A stretch of 64,000 nt of DNA from Providencia alcalifaciens (GCA_025961275.1 JAOQNJ010000001.1:269353-333352); one strand, 5' to 3'. Counted from the first letter of the stretch, positions 50,012-59,531 are shown. Made by a program: numbers and translations. The notes: generated by a model from the sequence alone, not told the origin.

Positions 50012-52441
50012 TTAAGCGCGTTTCACGTCAACAAGATTAGTATGTTGTGGTGTTCCTTTTGCCAAAGGCGAAGGAACCTGTGAGGTGAGGGTGTTGATAC
50101 AGCCGCCTGTATCAAGTCCCGCTTGGTCTAAGGTACGCCATGCACCTTGCGGAACTGCAATAACACCCGGTAAGACGCGCTCAGTTACTTTAACTTTAAT
50201 CTGAATACGACCACGGTCATTGAAAATTTCAGCAATATCGCCATTACTTAAATCACGTTGCGCTGCATCAATCGGATTAAGCCAAAATTGATGCGGAATG
50301 GCTTCGCGTAACATTGCAACATTAAAATAAGTTGAGTGCACGTGACCTTTGTCATGGAAACCAGTCATTAATAGAGGATGCTTTTGCTGACTATTTTGTT
50401 GCTCAACGCCTTCATGGTTAACACAATACTCAGGAACTGCAGGAATACGTTGGCCTTTTGGTAACTCCCAGTTTTTAACACGCTCAGCCAGCTGCTCAGA
50501 GTAAATTTCAATTTTACCTGATGGTGTTTTTAGTGGGTTAGCGATAGGGTTATCACGAAAATCCTTAAGAGCGATATACTGTGAAGTGTCGGCAAATTTA
50601 CGATCAACAATACCAGCACCATCGGTTTCACTAAATTCTGGCAGATGAGGCATTTTTTCACGTGTTTTGTTGTAGCAGTGCTCAATCCATTGCTCGTAGG
50701 TACGACCTTCAGTGAATTGATCTTTCACACCCATTTTTTCAGCAACTTCTGCTAAGACATCATAATTAGGGCGGTTTTCCCATAATGGTTCGATAGCATT
50801 TTGTAGACGAACCAGATAGTGATAAGCCCCGCTCGCATAGGAGTTATTAATCAGATCGTTAGTTTCGACTGGTGTCACATCCGGTAATAGCAAGTCAGCA
50901 TATTGAGCTGATGGTGTGTTGTGGTTATCCCATACTAAGATAAATTCACATTTTGATTCATCAGACAAGATTTCATGGGTTTTATTCAAGTCTGCGTGTT
51001 GGTTACCAATCACATTACTTGAGTAACACCACATAAACTTAATGTCATTATTGAGTTTATCGGCACCTTTGATCCCACCATTTTCTGCTGTGAGCTCTTT
51101 ACCGCGAACAATAGCTTCTGTCCACATAAATGAAGGTAGCGTAGCTTTTACGGGATTAGGTAAACCAAATCCAGCGACTGGGTAGGCAACACTGTTTCCC
51201 CATAAGCCAGTGTTAGTACCAGAGCGACCGATATTACCGGACATAATTGGTAGCATCATGATAGAACGGCACGCTTGTTCACCATTCTCAGTACGTTGTA
51301 GGCCCCAACCTTGAGAAATCCATGCGTGATTTGAGTTACCAATTTCACGTGCAAGTTGAATAATGCGTGAAACTGAAATACCAGTCAGTTTGCTTGCCCA
51401 TTCTGGGGTTTTCGCAATTCCATCAGGGCCATTACCCAAAATATAATCTTTATAAGATGCATTACGTGGAGCTGAAGCGGGGAGCGTGCTTTCATCCCAA
51501 CCTACACAATAGTCTTTCAAAAATGCTTCGTCAGTTAAGCCTTCTTGGATCATGACATAGCCGAGGGCAGCAACAAGAGCAGCATCAGTACCTGGATAGA
51601 TAGGGATCCATTCTGCGCCTAGCGTCGTAACACTATCAGTACGGCGAGGATCAATGATGATGACCTTAGCTTTGCTTTTCTCTAGAGCATTCAGTGTTTC
51701 ATAGAACTGGCCGCCACCGGACATACGTGTTTCTGCAAGGTTGTGACCAAACATGACAACTAAGTCAGAATTTTGAATTTCAGACAGCAAAGATTCTTCA
51801 ACGCTACCATAAACATAAGGTGTGATTTCCATCAACTGAGCATAGGAATAGGTCCCATAGTCACCAAGAAATCCACCTGTTAGGCTAAGCAGACGTTTAC
51901 AAGCTGCGCGACCATGCAAGTTTGCACCTGTCGAGCCCGTTCCATATTGATAGTAAATCGCGTCACTGCCGTAAGTATCAATGGTGTATTTGAGTTTTTC
52001 GGCAATAATAGTGGTTGCTTCATCCCAACTGATTTTTTTGAATTTTCCTTCCCCGCGTTTACCAACACGAACCATTGGATATTTTAAACGATCGGGATTA
52101 TAGGTTTTCCAGCGCACTGAACGACCTCGTAAACAAGGGCGAATCTGATGCTCACCCAATGTTGAGTCGTCATACATGGTTTCATTTGAAATACGACTGA
52201 TTACGCCATCTTTAACATGAACTTTGAGTGGACAACGACTCCCACAGTTGACTAAACATGCGCTATAGCTGATTTTTTCACTTATTTCATCAGGCATGAT
52301 TTCTGGTGTTTTTGCTTGAGCAGCAAAAGGTAGAGTGATTGAGCCTGCAACAGCAGCAGCGGTTGCGACCGTTGCGGAGGATTGAATAAACTCCCTCCTG
52401 CTCAGTTCTCCAAAATGAGTATTCTTATTAGTTTTATGCAT
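50012..52441 (-). CDS. dmsA: Dimethyl sulfoxide reductase catalytic subunit DmsA
   Basis: A molybdopterin enzyme of about 809 residues that reduces dimethyl sulfoxide and N-oxides. It has a twin-arginine signal (SRREFIQSSATVATAA), so it is exported folded. The N-terminal Fe-S site is CLVNCGSRC with RPCLRGRS. The likely molybdenum-ligand Ser is in GDYGTYSYAQ. Segments VMFGHNLAETRMSGGG and PLLMTGFHDKGHVHST match the family. ATG 52441 is favoured because AGG lies 8 bases upstream; ATG 52447 is the alternative. First gene of dmsABC. Confidence 0.95.
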   Translation of the reverse strand: MHKTNKNTHFGELSRREFIQSSATVATAAAVAGSITLPFAAQAKTPEIMPDEISEKISYSACLVNCGSRCPLKVHVKDGVISRISNETMYDDSTLGEHQIRPCLRGRSVRWKTYNPDRLKYPMVRVGKRGEGKFKKISWDEATTIIAEKLKYTIDTYGSDAIYYQYGTGSTGANLHGRAACKRLLSLTGGFLGDYGTYSYAQLMEITPYVYGSVEESLLSEIQNSDLVVMFGHNLAETRMSGGGQFYETLNALEKSKAKVIIIDPRRTDSVTTLGAEWIPIYPGTDAALVAALGYVMIQEGLTDEAFLKDYCVGWDESTLPASAPRNASYKDYILGNGPDGIAKTPEWASKLTGISVSRIIQLAREIGNSNHAWISQGWGLQRTENGEQACRSIMMLPIMSGNIGRSGTNTGLWGNSVAYPVAGFGLPNPVKATLPSFMWTEAIVRGKELTAENGGIKGADKLNNDIKFMWCYSSNVIGNQHADLNKTHEILSDESKCEFILVWDNHNTPSAQYADLLLPDVTPVETNDLINNSYASGAYHYLVRLQNAIEPLWENRPNYDVLAEVAEKMGVKDQFTEGRTYEQWIEHCYNKTREKMPHLPEFSETDGAGIVDRKFADTSQYIALKDFRDNPIANPLKTPSGKIEIYSEQLAERVKNWELPKGQRIPAVPEYCVNHEGVEQQNSQQKHPLLMTGFHDKGHVHSTYFNVAMLREAIPHQFWLNPIDAAQRDLSNGDIAEIFNDRGRIQIKVKVTERVLPGVIAVPQGAWRTLDQAGLDTGGCINTLTSQVPSPLAKGTPQHTNLVDVKRA

Positions 52442-52513
52442 TGACATTGCCTATATGTAAAGTTCGAGATCACTTTCTTACTTTGTATGTTAAAAAAAGT
52501 AGCACGAAGGCAA

Positions 52514-52527
52514 CATGACCTACATCA
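52514..52527 (-). promoter_or_regulatory. Possible FNR site upstream of dmsA
   Basis: On the minus strand TTGATGTAGGTCAT keeps one perfect FNR half (TTGAT) and three of five bases of the other. It lies about 73 bases before the dmsA start, compatible with activation from around -41 to -45. The E. coli dmsA FNR site is also imperfect in one half. Confidence 0.5.
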
Positions 52528-52741
52528 ACAATCTCCTCGAAAAATTGAAGATAAATACTCGGTAGTATATTAATTTATAAGGTTTTTTTTTAGGAATCAG
52601 ACTGAATAGTTGCATTTTAATTACCTATCGTTATATGATTTTTTATATAATGAAAGGAGGGAAGGGCAGGAAAAAGAGGGGTTGCCCCCTCTTTGAAATT
52701 ACCACATAGGTAGTAACCTCATAAGTAATGCTAATTAATTA

Positions 52742-54004
52742 CTAATGAGTATTGGGATTTTCTATTGTATGACCAATTGCACGCATATCGGTGCCTGTTG
52801 GTGATTGGTGAACACGTAAGTTAAATTGTGGCAAGATTGAGAATATATGATCAAAAATATCTGACTGTATACGCTCATAATCTACCCATGCCGTTGTGTT
52901 AGTAAAGGCATAGATTTCGATAGGGAGCCCATTAGAATCAGACTCAAGCTGTCTCACCATGATCGTCATCCCTTTATGGATATTAGGATGCGATTTCATA
53001 TAAGCTTCAACATAAGCTCGAAAAGTACCAATATTAGTTAGCCTACGCTGATTCAGTGGTGTTGCCTTATCTTCTGGAATAGCAGCATTGAATACGTTAA
53101 TTTCAGAAATTTTATTATCAATATACGGCTCAAGTAAATTGGCTTTTTCTAACGAGGTAATTTCATTATGTTCAAGAAAATGGATACTAGAGGTATCTAA
53201 GCGGACGCTACGTTTAATACGACGGCCACCTGAATCGGTCATGCCTTTCCAGTTTTTAAATGAGTCTGAAATTAAGGCATAAGTTGGGATTGTAGTAACG
53301 GTATTATCCCAGTTACGTACTTTCACAGTCGTTAATCCTATATCAACCACTGCGCCATCAGCACCATATTTTGGCATTTCCAGCCAATCACCAATATTGA
53401 CCATGTTGTTAGCAGAAAGCTGAATCCCAGCGACAAGCCCCATGATTGGATCTTTAAAGACCAACATCATCACGGCAGTCATTGCGCCTAAACCACTTAA
53501 TAAAATCAGAGGGGATTTTCCAATGAGCAATGCAATGATCATAATTGCTATGAGCACGGTTGCAATAAGCTTAATACTTTGGAAGATCCCACGTAATGGC
53601 AGGTGTGCTGTTTTTGCTGCGCGTTGCAAGACACTGAGCAAAATATCGAGGATAGAATAGAACGTCAATAAACCGAAAAGTAAACACCAGGCTTGAGAGG
53701 CAACATTTAATACCTGCTGTGCTGTTGAATCTGCATGTAACCAAAGTGTGGATTGAATATTAACCACGACACCTTGGATAATAAATGCAATACGATTAAA
53801 TAGATTGAATTGGGTTAATTGGCGTTGCCAGCCAGTGCTCTTTTGCTGACCACTTTTCGTGACACGCGGCAGAATAATTTTGTGTAAGACAAAATGCAGA
53901 ATTAAGGCGACAACAAGGATTAAGCCTAGAACAATTAAAAGTGAAGCAATCTCGGCATAATCTTGATTAAACTGGCGTACCCAGTCAAGCAGTTGCTGCT
54001 GCAT
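52742..54004 (-). CDS. ybdG: MscS-type mechanosensitive channel YbdG
   Basis: A 420-residue inner-membrane protein with five hydrophobic segments in the first 200 residues. The pore helix and beta domain read LSGLGAMTAVMMLVFKDPIM, SANNMVNIGDWLEMPKYGAD and GLTTVKVRNWDNTVTTIPTY, which closely match E. coli YbdG. ATG 54004 (MQQQLLDW) has GGAG upstream. The open frame reaches 54157, but that extension is not family-like. YbdG opens under mild osmotic downshock. Apparently its own transcription unit. Confidence 0.92.
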   Translation of the reverse strand: MQQQLLDWVRQFNQDYAEIASLLIVLGLILVVALILHFVLHKIILPRVTKSGQQKSTGWQRQLTQFNLFNRIAFIIQGVVVNIQSTLWLHADSTAQQVLNVASQAWCLLFGLLTFYSILDILLSVLQRAAKTAHLPLRGIFQSIKLIATVLIAIMIIALLIGKSPLILLSGLGAMTAVMMLVFKDPIMGLVAGIQLSANNMVNIGDWLEMPKYGADGAVVDIGLTTVKVRNWDNTVTTIPTYALISDSFKNWKGMTDSGGRRIKRSVRLDTSSIHFLEHNEITSLEKANLLEPYIDNKISEINVFNAAIPEDKATPLNQRRLTNIGTFRAYVEAYMKSHPNIHKGMTIMVRQLESDSNGLPIEIYAFTNTTAWVDYERIQSDIFDHIFSILPQFNLRVHQSPTGTDMRAIGHTIENPNTH

Positions 54005-54533
54005 GTGTTCTCCTTCTTTATTATTTGAACAATTTTCGCTAGAAATGAATCTGTTACAAATACGACAGTAACATATATTTAACGCCGGCTCATTATTAAG
54101 AGTGTAAAAAACTGTGATAGACAAAAACACAAGGTTAAAATATAAAGTGCAATACATGCATCAGATATAAGTTAAATATAAGCTAATAAATCAGAAGATT
54201 ATAAATACACTAGGGGCTGTTTATCTTTGAAGGTCAATTTTTATTCGAATTACACGTCTTTAGTTAAGACAAAAAGCAGCAAGGCAAGAGCCGCTCAACA
54301 CAGCGAAAAATCACATTTAATCGAACCCGAAGGGCGCTTTCCTTGACGGTTTAGGGTTGTAATGTAACCTCAATAGAAGACATAATGAAAGAGGGTCGAG
54401 CGATTTCTCAAGCATAATGGTAAAGATTGAGACGATGAATAATGTATTTGAATAAAAAACAGCCTTAATGTTTAAGGCTGCATTGCAAAAAGAGCATAGA
54501 ACGCTAAAGATGAGATAATAAAAAAGCTCGGTA
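54005..54533. other. Intergenic region with degenerate repeat
   Basis: No gene supported. At about 54240-54360 the text TCGAACCCGAAGGGCGCTTT and a following GTTTAGGGTTGTAATGT resemble 2421-2465, hinting at a further degenerate repeat. An 81-residue frame on the minus strand (54317-54562) crosses a terminator and is not credible. Confidence 0.4.
54454..54480 (-). terminator. Rho-independent terminator of the small transcript
   Basis: CAGCCTTAA pairs with TTAAGGCTG around a 3-base loop. On the minus strand it is followed by TTTTTTATT. It ends the short transcription unit that begins near 54643. Confidence 0.82.
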
Positions 54534-54605
54534 TTACATAAAACGTTTAGCAAGTAATTCAATCACTTCTTGAACATTGCTAATGAATTCTTTGATGCTA
54601 TTCAT
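54534..54605 (-). CDS. Candidate 23-residue small protein
   Basis: ATG 54605 with GGAG five bases upstream opens a 23-codon frame (MNSIKEFISNVQEVIELLAK then RFM) ending at TAA 54534. The peptide would be an amphipathic helix with hydrophobic residues every 3-4 positions. A good promoter (TTGACT, 16 bases, TAGAAT) lies upstream and a terminator lies downstream, so promoter, ribosome site, ORF and terminator form a complete unit of about 190 bases. A regulatory RNA, with or without the peptide, is the alternative. Confidence 0.5.
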   Translation of the reverse strand: MNSIKEFISNVQEVIELLAKRFM

Positions 54606-54626
54606 GGAAACTCCAAAAGTTAAAAG

Positions 54627-54642
54627 TGTGATCCAGATCACT
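54627..54642 (-). promoter_or_regulatory. CRP-like palindrome at the start of the small transcript
   Basis: On the minus strand AGTGATCTGGATCACA matches the CRP consensus TGTGA-N6-TCACA in 9 of 10 key positions. It falls at about +2 to +17 of the predicted transcript, so CRP would be expected to block rather than activate this promoter. Alternatively it forms a 5' RNA hairpin. Confidence 0.5.
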
Positions 54643-54649
54643 TGCGGGC

Positions 54650-54677
54650 ATTCTAGCTTTTGGGAGTATAAAGTCAA
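54650..54677 (-). promoter_or_regulatory. Promoter of the small transcript
   Basis: On the minus strand TTGACT (54677-54672), 16 bases, TAGAAT (54655-54650). Each hexamer matches the sigma-70 consensus in 5 of 6 positions. Confidence 0.6.
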
Positions 54678-54714
54678 GTAGGTGACTAAATATTATTTTA
54701 ATGATTAAAATTTA

Positions 54715-54760
54715 TTTGATGGCGAGAATTGTTTACACGTAAAGCTCGCTCGCCATCAAA
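54715..54760 (-). terminator. Terminator-like inverted repeat after the HdeD-like gene
   Basis: TTTGATGGCGAG pairs perfectly with CTCGCCATCAAA, with a 22-base loop that itself contains a short hairpin. It follows the HdeD-like gene on the minus strand and its outer bases are A/T. Confidence 0.6.
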
Positions 54761-54768
54761 AGTCATCA

Positions 54769-55344
54769 TTATTTGTTAGTATTCTTCAAGGCACCAGCAA
54801 GCAAGAATAAATTGAAAGAGCTAAATAGCAATTCAATACCAATAAATAAGGTTAGTAAGGTGATTGAAGTTTGTGCATTACCGCTCAACAGCATATAGGC
54901 TATGATTAAATCTAAAACCCCAATTAGAATATTCATCGAGCCTGCTGCAGTGCTGATAACTTTAAAGCCAATGAAAATTCGAATAACCCCACCAATAATA
55001 AATAAAATAGCTACAAAAATAGCGAGGAAGAGTAAGCTTTGTAAAGGGTCTGTAATGAATGCGTAGCCTAGAATGAGATAAGCAATGCCTGTAACTACGC
55101 TAAAAAATACCGAGACACCAGAATATAATCGGTTGAAAATTAGATTAAGAATTATTGCAACACCACTGATTACGAGCATGACACCAATCAATGAGCTGAA
55201 TGCAATTCCTGAAATAATGGGATTGGTAATACAAACGATACCACCAATAAGCAGTAAAAAAGCGACAAGATAAATAATTGTCCTATGACCTTTTAATTGT
55301 GAGTCAGCAAGACTGGTAAGTCGATTAGGGTTTAGATTAAGCAT
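54769..55344 (-). CDS. HdeD family membrane protein (DUF308)
   Basis: A 191-residue protein with six hydrophobic segments and family text LLLIGGIVCITNPIISGI, GVMLVISGVAIIL, AFITDPLQSLLFLAIF and GVIRIFIGFKVI. E. coli HdeD helps acid resistance at high cell density; here no hdeA or hdeB lies beside it, so the stress role is inferred. Inner membrane. Confidence 0.85.
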   Translation of the reverse strand: MLNLNPNRLTSLADSQLKGHRTIIYLVAFLLLIGGIVCITNPIISGIAFSSLIGVMLVISGVAIILNLIFNRLYSGVSVFFSVVTGIAYLILGYAFITDPLQSLLFLAIFVAILFIIGGVIRIFIGFKVISTAAGSMNILIGVLDLIIAYMLLSGNAQTSITLLTLFIGIELLFSSFNLFLLAGALKNTNK

Positions 55345-55406
55345 AACTAACTCTCCCTTAAGTCAAATAAATATTGTTGAGTAAGTTGATGTAAATTAAT
55401 ACTAAA

Positions 55407-55479
55407 TATACCCATCATACTTCAAATTGCTGTGAACTAAGATTGTCGGCTATATGCAATTGGAATTATGTTAGGTATA
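55407..55479. repeat. ERIC-like palindromic repeat, 73 bp
   Basis: TATACCCATCATACTTCAAA (from 55407) and the reverse complement of its right end (55456-55479) agree in about 20 of 24 positions, giving terminal inverted repeats of 24 bp. It shares ends with the elements at 2240 and 2784 but is shorter inside. Located in the non-coding gap before dat. Confidence 0.7.
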
Positions 55480-55733
55480 GACCATAAAGATTTAATTCAA
55501 CATCGATTTCATAAAAATAGCAACATTCCTGCTATTGATATTAGGCTATATTTTAAAAAAATTCATTATTATTGAATGAACAGAAAATTAATCATGTATT
55601 AATGGTCAGTTAATCAATAGTTAAGGTAGAATGCCAGAAAAATATAATGAAGTACTTATAAATTTTATAGGTTAGCGTTGTTGTGTTTAACCGATCTATT
55701 TTGAACTTACGAATTTAAAAAGGAAAAAAGCGT

Positions 55734-56579
55734 ATGATTACGTATGTTAATGGTCAGTTTCTCTCAAAAGAACATGCAGTTGTGTCCATTTTCGATCGCG
55801 GATTTTTATTTGCAGATGCCGTTTATGAAGTGACTACTATTATTAATGGTCGGCTAATTGATTTTAAAAATCATATGGCACGTTTGCGACGTTCATGTAA
55901 TGAATTACAATTATTACTACCTTTTACTGAAGACGAGTTATTAACAATACATCAACATCTCATTGAGAAAAATGATTTGAATGAGGGACTTATATATTTA
56001 CAGCTTACCCGTGGAAATGCAGGGCATCGTGATTTTTTATTTCCGAATAAAACTATCGAGCCGACGTTAGTTATCTTTACTCAACATGCCTCAATTATTG
56101 AAAACCCTAAAGCCAAAACAGGGATCAAAGTTGTAACGTGTGAGGATATTCGCTGGCAGCGTTGTGATATTAAAACGGTTGCATTGCTTGCTGCGTCATT
56201 GGCAAAACAATATGCCTATTCACAAGGTGTTGATGATGCATTATTTGTTAAAGATGGACTAATCACGGAAGGCAGCTCTAGTAATTTTTTTATTGTCACT
56301 TCAGATAATAAAATCAAGACTCGTGGTTTAAGTCATGAAATATTATCAGGGATTACTCGGCAAGCAATTCTAGCCTTTGCTAAAGAGCAGCAACTTATAA
56401 TTGAAGAAAACGCATTTAGTATCGAAGAGGCCATAACTGCGAAAGAAGCTTTTATGACATCAGCAACTTCTCTCGTTTATCCTATTGTGGAGATTGACGG
56501 TCAAAAAATAGGAGAGGGAAAGCCGGGCTTATTGGCAAGCCGGCTTCGAAATATTTATATACAGGCAATGTCAGTGTAG
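55734..56579 (+). CDS. dat: D-Amino acid aminotransferase
   Basis: A class IV pyridoxal-phosphate aminotransferase of 281 residues. The family start MITYVNGQFLSKEHAVVSIF is typical, the cofactor Lys lies in RWQRCDIKTVALLAASLAK, and the phosphate-binding region reads ITEGSSSNFFIV and LSGITRQAIL. It interconverts D-alanine and D-glutamate, a route to D-glutamate for the cell wall. AAGGA precedes the start. Branched-chain or aminodeoxychorismate enzymes of the same fold are less likely. Confidence 0.88.
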   Translation: MITYVNGQFLSKEHAVVSIFDRGFLFADAVYEVTTIINGRLIDFKNHMARLRRSCNELQLLLPFTEDELLTIHQHLIEKNDLNEGLIYLQLTRGNAGHRDFLFPNKTIEPTLVIFTQHASIIENPKAKTGIKVVTCEDIRWQRCDIKTVALLAASLAKQYAYSQGVDDALFVKDGLITEGSSSNFFIVTSDNKIKTRGLSHEILSGITRQAILAFAKEQQLIIEENAFSIEEAITAKEAFMTSATSLVYPIVEIDGQKIGEGKPGLLASRLRNIYIQAMSV

Positions 56580-56601
56580 TGATGAATTAGCCAATTTAAA
56601 A

Positions 56602-57183
56602 TTACTCAATATTTCCTTGCAAAAAATCTGTGAGCGAGGAAATTTTGGCCATTCCTTGTAAAGCTTCCATACTTTGCTGGTGTAATTCCAATGTGTCTGC
56701 CGAACACAGGTCTTCAATAACGGTAACGTGATAGCCTAAATCGTGAGCTAAGCGAACACTGCTTTGAATCGTCATCAATGAACTGACGCCACCAAAAATC
56801 ACATGGTTAATATTATTTTCTTCTAGCCATTGATTTAATTTATTCCCTGCAAATGCGCCGACACCTTTTTTAACCATTACTAAATCGCGAAATTGGACGT
56901 CGAGTTCACTCACCCAATCGCAGCCTGTACCGCTTAATTTCAGAGCACCAAACTCTTTTATCTTGTGAAACATTGGTGAGCCTGCAGGTATATCGTGGTA
57001 ATCATCAGCAAAGCCGACTTTCACCCAGATTACTGGTATCTTGTGCTCACGAGCGAAAGCAGCAGCTTGATTCGAATTGCTAATAACATTGCGCTCATAA
57101 GCTTGCTGATGAGTATTTTTTGATAAGCTATTTTTACCAACGATATCTTCAATAAGATCAATAATAATTAATACTTTAGGCAT
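56602..57183 (-). CDS. Isochorismatase-fold hydrolase without the usual Cys
   Basis: A 193-residue cysteine-hydrolase-fold protein. ATG 57183 (MPKVLIIIDLIED) has AAGGA upstream; the longer frame to 57216 lacks support. The catalytic Asp is in IIDLIEDIV and the Lys in MVKKGVGAFAGN. At the nucleophile position, where nicotinamidase-like enzymes have Cys (GVATDVC), this protein reads GGVSSLMTIQSSV, with Thr. Enzymes of the isochorismatase type also lack Cys. Substrate unknown. Confidence 0.75.
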   Translation of the reverse strand: MPKVLIIIDLIEDIVGKNSLSKNTHQQAYERNVISNSNQAAAFAREHKIPVIWVKVGFADDYHDIPAGSPMFHKIKEFGALKLSGTGCDWVSELDVQFRDLVMVKKGVGAFAGNKLNQWLEENNINHVIFGGVSSLMTIQSSVRLAHDLGYHVTVIEDLCSADTLELHQQSMEALQGMAKISSLTDFLQGNIE

Positions 57184-57397
57184 GGATTTTCCTTTAAATA
57201 AGATGAGCAATTGCACTTAACATGCAGCAAATTATCGAGGCGATAAGTACGTTCATTGAGCTTGTTTATAGGAATAGCGCTGTTTTTGTCTATATGCAAC
57301 TTGAATTTTTAAGGCATAACTGTATAGGGACTAATTATAGCGTTAAAACGCTATACACTTAAAACTATTGTTGACTGTTTAATTGATTTAAAAAGGA

Positions 57398-58759
57398 TTA
57401 ATGTAAATCAATAATAAAGCCAACCCCTTTTTTTTCAAGCCCTTCAGTGACGCGGATAGTCGCGTCGATTTTTGTAGCTAAATTATGAACAATTGAAAGA
57501 CCCAGCCCACTGCCTATTTCAGTCGTACCAGGAACGCGATAAAAACGAGAAAAAATAAGTTGTCGACTTTCTTCAGGTATCCCCCGACCATTATCTTGTA
57601 CTGTAATCGTGGCACCGTAAGGCGATAAATCTTTAATTGTTATTTTAATTTTACCCTTGCAACTACTGTATTTAATCGCATTTTCCAAAATATTGGTAAA
57701 AATTGTTGTTAGTACAAGTTTGTCAGTAGTGATTAATACCGAGTCTGGACTTTGTAATTCGATATCAATGTCTTGATTAATGGCGTGAGGGACGTGTAAT
57801 GAGATGATATGAGAAATTACTCCAGATAGGTCAAATTGCTGCTTATTGAGTGAGAAGTCATCTGCTTCTAATCTCGCTAAATCAATTAATTGGTGAGAGA
57901 GCAATGCTGCTCGATTAAGCGTTTCTTGCATATCTTTAACAATTTCTTCTTTCTCTTTGACATTCTGTATTTGCATTAATAAATGGAGTTGGGCAATCAC
58001 AGCGGCTATCGGTGTTCTTAATTCATGTGCTGCATCAGCCATAAAGCGTTTTTCACGCTGATTAGCCGATTCAACTCGAGCTATTAAATTGTTGATGGCC
58101 GTAATAATAGGTCGAAGTTCTTTATATTGTTGCTTCACATCTATGGGGGTTAAATTACCTGGCTGGCGGCTTGAGATAATCATTGCAGCTTGTCTTAGAG
58201 GTCGTAGACTGAAGTATGCTGTAATGATGATTGCAATCAACATAAGCCCTAAAATAAATAATAATGGAATTGCGGTTCCTTCAGCGGGACTTCCAATCAT
58301 TGATATCCGATCTGAATACGACTCTGCTAGAATGACTTCAAAGGTTCGTTTATTATTCCACACACCAGTAAAGTGCCAATCAGGGTACCTAGCTTTAAGT
58401 TCCTCGAATAAAATATTTTTTGGAATATCAACTCTATCACTATTGCTATATAGGGTATCCCCTTGGCTATTACGAACAATCATAAAGGGTTGATAAGAAA
58501 CATCTAAGCCATTTTCCATCGCATCCGTATACATTTTTTGCAACGAAGCAGCAATGCCTTTGAAATATTCAGCGTTATCCGATACCACATTTAAGGAATC
58601 AACAAAGCCTTGAGTAACAATTTTTTGCTGTTGATTAAAATCATCATTTACATCAGGTAAGTAAAAAAATTTTAGCCATCCAACCAGTAACATCCATAGT
58701 AAAAAAACAGAGCTTATCTGTAAGAAAAAAGTATAAATAAAAAAGGATTTAACTTTCAC
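57398..58759 (-). CDS. Sensor histidine kinase (QseC/PmrB type)
   Basis: A 453-residue inner-membrane kinase. Membrane segments near residues 8-30 and 170-190 enclose a periplasmic sensor domain of about 140 residues. A HAMP-like stretch (RPLRQAAMIIS) follows, then the His box FMADAAHELRTPIAAV and ATPase motifs ILENAIKY, DNGRGIP and GSGLGLSIV. It overlaps the response regulator gene by 11 bases. The length fits QseC (about 450) better than PmrB (about 360). The signal is not known. Confidence 0.85.
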   Translation of the reverse strand: MKVKSFFIYTFFLQISSVFLLWMLLVGWLKFFYLPDVNDDFNQQQKIVTQGFVDSLNVVSDNAEYFKGIAASLQKMYTDAMENGLDVSYQPFMIVRNSQGDTLYSNSDRVDIPKNILFEELKARYPDWHFTGVWNNKRTFEVILAESYSDRISMIGSPAEGTAIPLLFILGLMLIAIIITAYFSLRPLRQAAMIISSRQPGNLTPIDVKQQYKELRPIITAINNLIARVESANQREKRFMADAAHELRTPIAAVIAQLHLLMQIQNVKEKEEIVKDMQETLNRAALLSHQLIDLARLEADDFSLNKQQFDLSGVISHIISLHVPHAINQDIDIELQSPDSVLITTDKLVLTTIFTNILENAIKYSSCKGKIKITIKDLSPYGATITVQDNGRGIPEESRQLIFSRFYRVPGTTEIGSGLGLSIVHNLATKIDATIRVTEGLEKKGVGFIIDLH

Positions 58760-59426
58760 TTGATTGTGCTTCTTTTTTTAGTAAATAACCGATGCCGCGG
58801 ATAGTAATGATGCGATCTTTACCTATCTTACGACGTAAATTATGAATATGAACCTCAAGTGAGTTACTTTCTACTTTATCATTCAAACCGAATAAGCGTT
58901 GTTCAAGATCCGCTTTCCGGACCACATTGTCGGCATTTTTCATTAACTCATATAATAGTTGATACTCTTTACCTGAAAGTAACAGCAATTGTTCATTTAA
59001 AGAAATTTGGTGATTAATAGGATTTAATTGCAAATTATCTAACTTCCAAATTTCGGATGAAAAACCTGCCATCCGCCGACTAACAGCTTTTACACGTGAG
59101 ATTAATTCAGGCATTGCAAAAGGCTTAGTTAAAAAATCATCTGCTCCAGAATCTAAACTCGATACAAGATTGTCCATCTGATTTCTAGCCGTTAAAATAA
59201 TAATTGGAATTGATTGCCCTGAGTTACGCCACGCAATTAATTCGTTACCACCGTCACCATCGGGCAAACCTAAATCAAGTAGCATTAAATCAAAATTACG
59301 TGAATTAAGTTGTTGTTTAGCATCACAAAGAAGTCTAACCCAAAGTGGATTAAATCCAGCAAGCTCTAAACCTCGGCATAGAGCTTTTCCAAGCTGAAGG
59401 TCATCTTCGACTAATAAGATATTCAT
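58749..59426 (-). CDS. OmpR-family response regulator (QseB/PmrA type)
   Basis: A 225-residue regulator. The receiver has the acidic pair EDD at the start, phospho-Asp in LMLLDLGLPDGDG and Lys in FLTKPFAMPEL. The C-terminal winged helix contains LSGKEYQLLYELMKNADNVV and SNSLEVHIHNLRRKIG. A PmrA/QseB-type box lies 89 bases upstream, suggesting autoregulation. Co-transcribed with the kinase. Confidence 0.9.
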   Translation of the reverse strand: MNILLVEDDLQLGKALCRGLELAGFNPLWVRLLCDAKQQLNSRNFDLMLLDLGLPDGDGGNELIAWRNSGQSIPIIILTARNQMDNLVSSLDSGADDFLTKPFAMPELISRVKAVSRRMAGFSSEIWKLDNLQLNPINHQISLNEQLLLLSGKEYQLLYELMKNADNVVRKADLEQRLFGLNDKVESNSLEVHIHNLRRKIGKDRIITIRGIGYLLKKEAQSSES

Positions 59427-59514
59427 TTTGTAACCTCTCTAGCGCGTAGTATAGGTAGGTAATTTTTACCCGACAATATAACTGAAACGGATTTTACGCG
59501 AGATTTAATAATCT

Positions 59515-59531
59515 CTTAAGGTTGAGTTAAG
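59515..59531 (-). promoter_or_regulatory. PmrA/QseB-type response regulator box
   Basis: On the minus strand CTTAACTCAACCTTAAG contains two direct CTTAA repeats six bases apart, matching the BasR/PmrA consensus YTTAAK-N5-YTTAAK except at one K. It lies between the two-component operon and the divergent small membrane protein gene, so it may control both. Confidence 0.65.

Noticed and set aside
54317..54562. 81-residue minus-strand frame
   Set aside because: It crosses the terminator at 54454 and overlaps the better-supported 23-residue frame; composition is not protein-like.
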